64,000 nucleotides of DNA, taken from contig JAKZAP010000012.1 in the NCBI GenBank assembly GCA_023053575.1, forward strand, positions 8,308,230 through 8,372,229, read 5' to 3'. Within the stretch, counting starts at the first letter, position 1; the number at the start of each line of letters is the position of its first letter. Both the position numbers and the translations under genes were made by a program. This stretch comes from Branchinecta lynchi (lineage: Eukaryota > Arthropoda > Branchiopoda > Anostraca > Branchinectidae). Shown piece after piece: positions 56,207 through 64,000 of this stretch. The notes under the pieces are model-generated. The model did not search any database, was not told where the DNA came from, and was given only the letters and a program-made list of their open reading frames with translations.

Positions 56207-56766
56207 TAACCGCTAGAAAATGTACACAAAATGATACTGAATTGTGTTTTTGACAAAGTATGGCCAAACGGCTAACCGTGTATCAATAAAACATATATGT
56301 TTTAGCCCACTATATATTTCTAATAGCAAGAAAACAAACTTCAGAAATGGATTCGCCGTTTCATCTTACCCCGGATGTAAGCCTCTAATCGACTTTACTT
56401 CCCGGATGTGAGCCTCTAATCGACTTTACTTTTAACAAGCTGCCAGTTTTGCCGGATTTTGCCAGTTTTGCCGGATTATACATTCAAAATGTCCGTTTAT
56501 CCCTGGATCGGAAGTCCAGATATCTTCAGAATAAAATGAAGTTGCTCACTAACTTTCCGGTTTTGCTCGGCTTCCGAACGAAGTAATTGCATGTCTATTT
56601 ACCATATATCGAACCTTTGTAAAACTATGTTCCATCCCTTAATCTGAAACCCCTCCCCCACTCCTAAATATCCGAGTAAGGATTAAAGTTAACTGCAGAA
56701 TTTTCTTCAGAATTTTCAGGGATTAATCTTATCTCTGCTGGGACAAGGTTCATCCGAATTAGACAT

Positions 56767-57154
56767 CAAAACCCTTTGTCTCCACCAATATGAGTTTTAA
56801 ATCGTTTTATGTTGATTTGAGTTGTTTTCAGGTTGGCCCAGATTCCGTTATGTTTATTTAATCATTTATTCTTTATTTATTTATTTGGTTTTGTTTGTTT
56901 TTGGAGACGGGATTTTGGAGTGTATTAATTTTTTGTTTGTTGGGTGTTCGACCAGGAACCGAGAAAGTGTTTTGTTTATTTTTTTCTTTTCTCTTCTCTC
57001 TCTTTTTCTTATTTCTTTCTTTACTATGGTATTATGTAGGTTAATTTCTCAAAGGGGGTTTGTTAAACCTCTTAACAAGTATAAACTTCTAGAGGGTTTT
57101 GTAGTTCTTAGTATTTTTTTTCCAATAAACCCCATATATAATCTAAAAAAATCT
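56767..57154 (+). mobile_element. LINE 1-family 3' end, copy in unit 2
   Basis: Tandem-duplicated counterpart of 54703-55090; here the tail AATCTAAAAAAATCT is followed by the right half of the interrupted family F MITE. Confidence 0.82.
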
Positions 57155-57215
57155 AATCTCGGTAGAGAAAAGATTAATCCCCGTAGCAAATACCGCAAGA
57201 TTTGTATTTACAGTG
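57155..57215. mobile_element. Right half of a family F MITE split by a LINE
   Basis: AGAAAAGATTAATCCCCGTA, GCAAATACCGCAAGATTTGT and ATTTACAGTG match the right part of the intact copy at 52373-52528; the left half is at about 56690-56766 (GGGATTAATCTTATCTCTGC). Confidence 0.7.
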
Positions 57216-57290
57216 AAGATCTTTCTAGTAAGAGTTGTGCTTTATGGACGTGTCGATACAGGTCACGCTAATAGCAGAAGTTCCACTTAC

Positions 57291-57439
57291 CAACGAATAC
57301 CACGTTGCCGCACTTCGAAATGGCCGCCGACGATTCAATCCTATCCCCTAGCTTCACGGTCCATAAGGGCGTCCCGGTCCGAGCGTCAATTGCAGAAAAT
57401 TTGCACGAATGAGAACCAATAAAAACCACAGAACGACGG
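57291..57439 (-). CDS. AASDH: AASDH exon, first PQQ blades
   Basis: 149 bases between TTTGTTTTCCAG (AG at 57441-57440) and the donor GTTG|GTAAGT. With two bases from the previous exon it reads (G)RRSVVFIGSHSCKFSAIDA, RTGTPLWTVKLGDRIESSAA and ISKCGNVVFVG. LGDRIESSA..SKCGN..VVG is a diagnostic, very conserved AASDH stretch. It ends in phase 1 and joins in frame to 28384 across a 28.9-kb intron. Confidence 0.94.
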
Positions 57440-57859
57440 CTGGAAAACAAATAAAACCGGTATGAGGGATGCAGGAAGAATAATTATAATTCAGCTCTAC
57501 TAGCTTACTTACTGAGTGTTAAAGCAGAACTGAAACCTGGTCCCATCCAATTATTTCCCTTTTCAATACTCCTTTTCATTTTTGCTCTTCACTTTCTGCT
57601 CTTTTTTACCATTTGAAGATAGGAGGAGGTATTTAGGTGAGGTCGACAGTTGCTCCCTATTTTTATCCGATGTGTGGAAAAAGTAATAAGATTTCTGTGT
57701 TTTTTCATAAATGAGTTGAGACAGGAAATTTGTTTGGGGTGTTTGGAAAGGGAGGAATCGGTGGAAACTGTAATGAGGAATAAACATTTAGATACGAATT
57801 TGGGGTAGGTTGGTTAGTTTGGATCTTGCACATACAGAACTGTTTGTATAGATATATGT
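57440..57859. other. AASDH intron without recognised gene
   Basis: No repeat or coding signal that I can support; purine-rich around 57600-57780. Confidence 0.4.
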
Positions 57860-59652
57860 TTTTATGGCACTTGCCTTCCGGCCAAGTGCCATATACAGAT
57901 CACATTTACGTCGGTCGGTTAGTCCGGTGTTTGCGAATTAGGGTACTTACAGATGTGCTAGGACGATGAAACTTGGCAGGCATATCAGGGATCCGACCAA
58001 ACTAACTTGGAAATAGTCCCTTGCCCGATCCGACCATCGTGGGGGAGGGGGAGGTGGTGGAATCCGGAAGATAGGGACATTCATAACTTTCGAATGGGTA
58101 ATCGGATCATAATGAAAATTAATATCTGGAAAGATCTCGTGTCTCAGACGTATCATTTCATGCCCGGATTGGATCAGATGAATCTGGGGGGGGGGGGGGG
58201 GGGTCGGAGGGGGGAACCGGAAATCGTGTGAAACTCTCAGAGTGGAGCGATCGGGATGAAACTTGGTGGTAAGAACAAGCACAAGCTCTAGATACATCAC
58301 TGACAGAACTGGACCGGATTCGGACACTGTGGGGGGAGTTGGAGGGGGGTTCCGGAATTCCGGCGATCCGTAGCTAATGTACTTCCAGGTGGGCTAGGAC
58401 GATATAACTTTTAAGGCATATCACGGACCCGACCACGATAACTTGGAAATAGTCACTTGCCCGATCCGACCATCGTGGGTGGAGGGTGAGGTGGCGGAAT
58501 CCGGAAAATAGGGACATGCATAACTATCGAACGGGTGATCGGATCTTAATGAAACTTGATATCAGGAAAGATCTCGTGTCTCAGATGTTTCATTTTAAGA
58601 AAGGACCGGATCCGACGAATCTGAGGGGGGGTCGGAGGGGAGAACCGGAAATCGTGTGAAACTCTCAGAGCGGAGCGATCGGGATGAAACTTGGTGCAAA
58701 GAACAAGTACACGCTCTAGATACATCACTGACAGGATTGGGCCGGATTTTGGACACTGTTGGGGGAGGTGGAGGGGGGGGGGGGTCCGGAATTCCGGCGA
58801 TCCGTAGTTAATGTACTTCCAGGTGGGCTAGGACGATAAAACTTGGCAGGCATCTCATGGAGCCGACCAGATTAACTTGGAAACAGTCACTTGCCCGATC
58901 TGACCATCGTGGGGGGAGGGGAGACGGCAGACTCCGGAATTAGTTGCATGCATAACTTTCGAATGGGTTATTGGATCTTAACGAAACTTGAAATCTTGAG
59001 AGACCTCATGTCTCAGCATGTCCCATGTCAAGTCCGGACCGGATCCGATGAACTGGGGAGGGGGGGGGGGTCAGAGGGGAGAACTGGACAGCTTCTGACA
59101 CGCGTAGAGTGGAGCGATCAGGATGAAACTTGGTGGGAGTACTGGCACAAGTCCTAAGTGCATCAGCGACAGAATTGGACCGGTTTTGGGGTACCGAGGG
59201 GGGGGGGGGGAGATGTAGGGGGTGTCCGGAATTCCGATGATCGTGAGTTAAGGTACTTCCAGATGTGCTAGGATGATAAAACTATGTTGGAGCATTAGAA
59301 ACTTGACATCATTTTAGATATCGTCACTCTCCGCTCCGACCATCCCTGAAAAAACTCATCTTAGCCGCAAAGTACAAAAAATACTTTTCAGCAAAATTTA
59401 CTTTTTCACGCTCGCCATGAGCATATGACCCTTTTTGCCTCAAGGGTTTTGATTAGAAATTAATTTTTAGCACCCTTAAAGTGAGCATCTCAAACGAAAA
59501 GTAAAAAAAAAAAAAAAAAAATGACCATCACTTCCATCCTGACCCAGCCTAGCAAGTTTGGCGCATCTTAACGGAAAAGGGAAAACAATGCTTTTGACCA
59601 TTACTTCCATCTGACCCAGCCTTGCAAGTGCCATACGAGCTTCCAGCTCTTG
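57860..59652 (-). mobile_element. Family B element, full copy 4 (inverted)
   Basis: On the minus strand it starts ACAAGAGCTGGAAGCTCGTA TGGCACTTGC and ends with the hairpin TATGGCACTTGGCC/AGGCAAGTGCCATAAAA. Three cores of about 435 bp (CGGATCATAATGAAA at 58103, CGGATCTTAATGAAA at 58538, TGGATCTTAACGAAA at 58970, plus-strand reading) contain long G runs in this orientation (58188-58203, 58772-58784, 59059-59070, 59197-59210). An A run is at 59503-59521. Confidence 0.8.
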
Positions 59653-59835
59653 TTTTCTTTTTTTTTGGTTTGTGTTCAGGTGAGTTTGAAAGAGGGGGTT
59701 TGGTTTCTATCACTGGAAATTCATTTAGTGGCTTATGCGGAATTTATTTACTGGAAGTTAGTGATTTTTTCGTATGTTTGTATTAACCATGGCACATCAA
59801 GGCTTTAAGCATTAATAAACACCAATCTATCTATT
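59653..59835 (+). mobile_element. Possible LINE 3' end
   Basis: A T/G-rich stretch ending TTAATAAACACCAATCTATC TATT (59811-59835), that is AATAAA followed by an ATCT repeat, as in CR1/L2-type 3' ends. No coding part. Confidence 0.35.
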
Positions 59836-59973
59836 AAAGTTCTGTATAGCTGATCCTTCAGCGGCTGCCCTGAAATCCATAAACATAATGAAGATAAGTT
59901 ATGATCAAATGATATTACCGTTTAATGGGTTCCAAATATTTTGTTCTTGTGTTATTATTTCTTTCTTTATCAT

Positions 59974-61110
59974 TTTTTGGGATCCCAAAACGTAAGTGAA
60001 GGGATACCATTGACATCGAAAAAGTTGTCCGTCTGTCCGTCCGTCCGTCCGTCTGTCAGCACGATAACTCTCGAAGGGAATGAGATATTTTGATGAAGCT
60101 TGGTGTGAAGATTCTTCAAGTCAAGGGCAAGGTCAAGTTCGTAGATGGGCCCGATAGCTGCATATTTAGGGGAGGGGGAAGGGTTTCAAACTGAGGGGCG
60201 ACAAAAATATTTTTTAAAAGTTAATGAGATAGTGGATTACGGGGTAAGACGACATGCTGAACACGGTGGTGAAAACCATTTTCTCGCTGGACAAATAGTT
60301 CACCCGGAATCCGGCAAAAACCGGAAAGTTTGCTAAAAGGAAAAGTTTTATCTAAAGTTGATTAGATGCCCGGTTTAGGAGCAAGAAGACATGCTGAATC
60401 CAAATATGAAAGCGATTTTCTCGTCGGACAAGTAGATCGCCGGGAATCCAGCCAAAACCGGAACATTTTTCAAAAATAAAAGTGTAATGTGAAGTTGGTT
60501 AGAGGTTCGATTTAAGGATAGGGAAACATACTGAACCCGAATATGAAAATTATTTTCTCGGCGGACAAGTAGATCGCCCGGAATCCGGCCCAAAACCGGA
60601 AAATCTGTTAGAAATAAAAGTATTATATGAATTTCATTAGGTGTTCGATTTACGGGTAAGAAGACATGCTGAATTCGTCTATGACAATCATTTTCTGCCT
60701 AGACACATGTTCGCAATCCGGCTGAAATCGGAAATTTTTTTTAAGGTTTAAGTTTTATCTATGGTTAATTAGAGGTTCGATTTAGGGGTAAGGAGACACG
60801 CTGAATCCGTTTCTGAACTTCAATTTTTTCCAAGACAAGAAGTTCGCCCGGATAAACCGGAAATTTGGCAGAAGTAAGGCAGGAACTTTCGTCAAAGTAC
60901 ATTTGACGCAGGCTATAGGGGTAAACACACATGGTGAATCCATATTTGAACTTGGTCTTCCCAGATTATTACCATTTGCCTTAATCTGTTTCTAAATTTT
61001 ATTATTAAAGTGCTCAAGGAGTGTGCGGCGAAGACTGGGCCTCTATAAGACCCGATTGTCCGGATCAAATATTAAATTTTTGGGATCCCAGCGAAACCTT
61101 TGGTCTTGTT
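59974..61110 (-). mobile_element. Family A element, copy 11 (inverted)
   Basis: Left TTTTTTGGGATCCCAAAACG; right CAGCGAAACCTTTGGTCTTGT. Five to six diverged cores. Complete at both ends. It lies in the same AASDH intron, 250 bp downstream of the exon at 61367. Confidence 0.82.
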
Positions 61111-61366
61111 ACTATATTACGTCTGTGCGCTAAGACGGGTTACACATAAAATTTGATTTTAATCGGGCACATAACGACGGCCATTCCCGCCTAGTTCGAT
61201 TTTCATTTTTGTTGTTTTCATGCTTTTGCTTTCTAGCCAACTCTAATCTTCTCACGCACAGTTTCTATATTGCGGACTATCTGTAAAGAGCAAGTCTTTT
61301 TCGACATTTTACAATGTATGTCCTACATCAAGTGACGTCAAGTTCAGTAAAAACAGCAAATCTCAC

Positions 61367-61614
61367 CCTTGGACATGAAGCAGAAGGGGGGATGCGTCCA
61401 CGCATTTCCCCATATCAGCTTTCCACTGTGTCGACAGGCCGAGATGGGGACCAGCTGACGTCGCAGTGCTGATCTTGACCTGATTTGACGCTCCCCTCGA
61501 AACTTCTAGAAATGACCTATCACGTCGTGATGGCTTGGGGAGACTCGCTCCAGCAGACACAACATTCGAGGACATCAGGGTCGATGTCTTTCCGATTAGG
61601 TAATCAACGACTTC
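61367..61614 (-). CDS. AASDH: AASDH exon: end of carrier region and start of PQQ domain
   Basis: 248 bases after TTTATTTCATATCTCATTAG (AG at 61616-61615), frame 0, ending CAAGG|GTGAGA. It encodes EVVDYLIGKTSTLMSSNVV, a Ser/Arg-rich linker (PKPSRRDRSFLEVSRG), then GLSTQWKADMGKCVDASPLL. W(K/R).DTGKCVDASPL is the first conserved block of the AASDH PQQ domain, and EVVDYL fits the last helix of the preceding phosphopantetheine carrier domain. The linker is poorly conserved in the family. The adenylation domain (FadD/AMP-binding) and carrier serine are not in the window. The acceptor is weaker (TAG) than at the other exons, so the 5' boundary is the least certain of the five. Confidence 0.87.
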
Positions 61615-61820
61615 CTAATGAGATATGAAATAAAAGACATTTTTCTGAATAGGAATACCCCCCCCCCCCCCCCTATCGAGATTCATACAGGGCCATTCAC
61701 CATTCAACCGAGCAAAAAGGAAATCGAGCGGATCTAGAATAACAAGACTAAAAGTTCGGTGGGATCCAAAACATGGCAGTTCATATATATATACTCTTTT
61801 CTTCCAGCTTGCACAAGTGA

Positions 61821-62636
61821 ACAAGACCAAAGGTTTCGATGGGATCCCACATTTTTAATATTTGCTCCCGACAATTCGGCCTTGTAGATATTCGGTCTTC
61901 AACAAACTTCTTAAGCATTTTTACTTTTAAAATTTACAAACAGGTTAAGATCAATGGTAATAATCGGAGAAGACCAAGTTTCTATTTGACAGAGCAAACC
62001 GGATACGCCAGCTGAATTTCAACAAGTTCAGATATATTCAGATATCCGTTTTGCGCTGTCAAATATACAGATACAGATTCAGCATATGATTTACCCTATA
62101 GCCTACGTCGTATCTCCTTCCTTCCTTACTTCTGCCCAACTTCTGGTTTCCGACGGATTCCAGACAAACTACATGTCTGGCAAAAAACTAAAGCTCAAAA
62201 ACGAGTTCAGCATGTCTCCTTACCCCTAAATCCAACCTCTAATCAACGTTTCCTTGCCCCTAAATCGAACCTCTAATCAACTTCATATTAAACTTTTACT
62301 TATCACAAATTTTCCGGTTTTCGAAGGATTCCGAGTGAACTATTTGTCCGGCGAGAAAATAAATTTCATGTTCGAATTCAACATGTCTCCTTGCCCCCAA
62401 ATAAACTATCTCAATAGCTTTCAAAAAATATTTTGTTTGCCCCTTAATTTGAAACCCCTCCCCCACCCTCAAATATAGGGCTTCATCTTCGAGCTTGACC
62501 TGTACTTTGACCCAAAAGATCATCCCACCAAGTTTCATCAAAATATCTCAATCCTTCGAGAGTTATCGTGCGGACAGACGGACAACTTTTGCGATGTCAT
62601 AGGTATCCCTTCACTTACGTTTTGGGATCCCAAAAA
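61821..62636 (+). mobile_element. Family A element, short copy 12
   Basis: Starts ACAAGACCAAAGGTTTCGAT; only about two recognisable cores; C-rich and AAGTTTCATCAAAATATCTC modules; a single CAGACGGACAAC; ends TTTTGGGATCCCAAAAA. The shortest complete member, useful for defining the invariant ends. It lies upstream of the first visible AASDH exon. Confidence 0.8.
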
Positions 62637-62802
62637 CCAGAGTGCACTGTAATCGTTTTCTACAATATTCTGTGAGTAACTCTCGCCAAGATGTGAAGTA
62701 CTGCTTAATTATAGGTGATGCAACGAAGGTTTTCTCGTTTCAGTTGATGTTTGTTAGTGGAGTGTTCACTGGAACAATCCACTATTGCGAGCGCTCTAGC
62801 AG

Positions 62803-62842
62803 CTTTCGGCTTTCGGTTTTCGGTTTCCGGTTTTCGGTTTTC
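62803..62842. repeat. Microsatellite of TTTCGG-type units
   Basis: Five or six imperfect 7-8 base units (CTTTCGG, TTTTCGG, TTTCCGG) in a row. Confidence 0.6.
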
Positions 62843-62869
62843 ACCGTATTTTGTGGAGCTTATAACTCG

Positions 62870-63230
62870 TGAACCGGTGCAAGGTTCCCCCCCAGCCCGG
62901 TTCAGGGGCAAATGGGCCCAGCTTGCCCAGTGAATAATGTTCATAGCTTGACCAGAACTGGACATAGGATGATGGAATTCCTTGTACGTGTAGATCCTAA
63001 GGCTAGGAAAAAACTTTGAAAGTTGCACTTCCCAACTGGCCCAGGAGTAAAGTTCGTTACCCGTGACAGGAATCCACAGGTCTCAAGTTGAAACTTGGTA
63101 GGTTCTGAGCATTGGGGTCTCTTATCACTTTTTGTGGGTCTCAAACCCCACCCCACTTGGTTCAGGGGCAATCGGGTCCAGATTGCCCAGTTTTTTATGT
63201 TTTTAACAAGACAATAACTGGAGAGAAGGC
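62870..63230. repeat. Diverged tandem pair, period about 261 bp
   Basis: GGTTCAGGGGCAAATGGGCC with CAGCTTGCCCAGT at 62899 recurs as GGTTCAGGGGCAATCGGGTC with CAGATTGCCCAGT at 63160. The intervening AAACTTTGAAAGTTGCA and CCAGGAGTAAAGTTCGTTAC portion is seen once only in full. Confidence 0.5.
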
Positions 63231-64000
63231 GATGAAAGTCTGTGACAGGTTTGAAGTCTTCTTGTATATTTGGGGAGATACATCTATGTATGAGGATTAA
63301 ACGGCAACAAATAAGACGACGCGACGTACTTTAATCTTTAATGAACAGTTGGAAACTGGACTATTTTGTCATATGATCGATCATATGCCGTTCTTAATGA
63401 ATTCTGACAAAGGGGGTATTAGGCTGCTACGATTTGGTTTATTGCACTTGTTATTCCCTTGCTAATGGAAAAGAGGTGTAAAGATTCCGACTGCCTGGCA
63501 GACCATTGTCCGAACTCAAGCTGGTCGTGCAAGATCTTCAACATTTCTTTGGGTTTATACTTGTGGCTTCCTTACATTTAAAGCTTTTAAAGTGGGGTGA
63601 TTACAAATTAGGTTATTTCAATACCTGTTTGGTTATTGGGGCTGTGAAAAGTCTTGGTTCTGAAGCTGTTTGTATACAATATGTGATAAATACTTTCACA
63701 CTCCACGTCTGAGTGCTTGCGCACATGTTTTTTGTCATTACTAATTAGGTGACAATAAAAAGAAAAAAAAGAGAAGGAAATTACGAAAATATATTCACAC
63801 GAAATTATACAACGTTTAGCGTTCTTACTCGACCACTTGATCTCATTTTTTCGCGTAGCCTAGCCTTCCGCTTCGTATTTATGTGATATAACTCTGTGCC
63901 TGAACTCACTGTGTTGCGAGAGCAACACTTTGGTTAGATCCCTTTTTTGGGATCCCAAAATGTAAGTGGAGGACGGCTTAATAGCTTCAGTGGTAGGGTA
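63231..64000. other. AASDH intron to window edge
   Basis: No gene recognised. Inverted family E hairpin GTGTTGCGAGAGCAACAC with CTTTGGTT at 63911-63935, and directly after it an inverted family A terminus TTTTTTGGGATCCCAAAATG (63943-63973) whose similarity stops after AAGTGGAGG. Confidence 0.45.

Larger units (their letters stand above)
55091..57154. repeat. Tandem duplication, unit 2 (2,064 bp)
   Basis: Repeats unit 1 with only scattered substitutions and a few small indels (offset 2058 at the start, 2064-2065 further on). Only this copy continues into the right half of the family F MITE, so the breakpoints are the LINE tail and the GACGAACTAC site in family A. Confidence 0.88.

Noticed and set aside
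54758..57271. 138- and 149-residue frames MFSGWPRFRYVYLIIYS...
   Set aside because: They translate the 3' UTR of a LINE in a T-rich region, duplicated in tandem.

Overview
This window is from an animal (metazoan) genome, most likely an invertebrate. It has spliced genes with GT..AG introns and AATAAA-type 3' signals, CR1/jockey-like non-LTR retrotransposons, and a very dense load of DNA-transposon relics and MITEs. The species cannot be fixed from sequence alone. No bacterial operon, CRISPR array or viral genome is visible.

Two host genes can be supported, both on the minus strand. (1) The 3' half of AASDH (ACSF4, the beta-alanine-activating enzyme) lies in five exons at 61614-61367, 57439-57291, 28384-28221, 10161-9907 and 9314-8940. 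They join in frame into 396 codons that encode the end of the carrier region and the whole C-terminal PQQ-type beta-propeller. About 52.7 kb of DNA therefore holds 1.2 kb of coding sequence, and most of the window is AASDH intron. The adenylation and most of the carrier part must lie beyond 64000. (2) A compact gene at 4325-3303 encodes an AnmK-like anhydro-N-acetylmuramic acid kinase, a bacterial cell-wall recycling enzyme. It sits downstream of AASDH, behind a good splice acceptor, and its Bacteroidetes-like sequence lacks about 11 residues around the GGIAN motif.

The rest is repeats. The layout is: 1-3300 little recognisable; 3.3-4.3 kb AnmK; 6.5-7.5 kb nested inverted repeats; 8.9-10.2 kb AASDH exons; 10.39-14.10 kb a Harbinger-type element with TTA target duplication; 14.10-15.22 kb a nearly perfect 477-bp-arm fold-back carrying a copy of part of an AASDH exon; 16.5-21.3 kb a tRNA-Thr-like sequence and tandem-cored elements; 22.5-26.4 kb a MITE nest and a LINE with an 835-codon ORF; 28.2 kb an AASDH exon; 31.4-34.5 kb a second LINE split by a fold-back element with a 9-bp target duplication; 35-51 kb alternating tandem-cored families A and B, a hAT relic holding two nested insertions, and a second fold-back element; 53.0-57.2 kb a recent 2.06-kb tandem duplication; 57.3 and 61.4 kb AASDH exons; 57.9-64 kb more A and B elements.

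The strongest candidate for something undescribed is a pair (perhaps trio) of non-autonomous element families, called A and B here. Both begin ACAAGA plus a small hairpin, carry tandem cores (137 bp in A, about 410-435 bp in B), and end in a palindrome followed by A residues. No target duplication was seen. This resembles Helentron/DINE-1-type (HINE) elements, but that assignment is inference.
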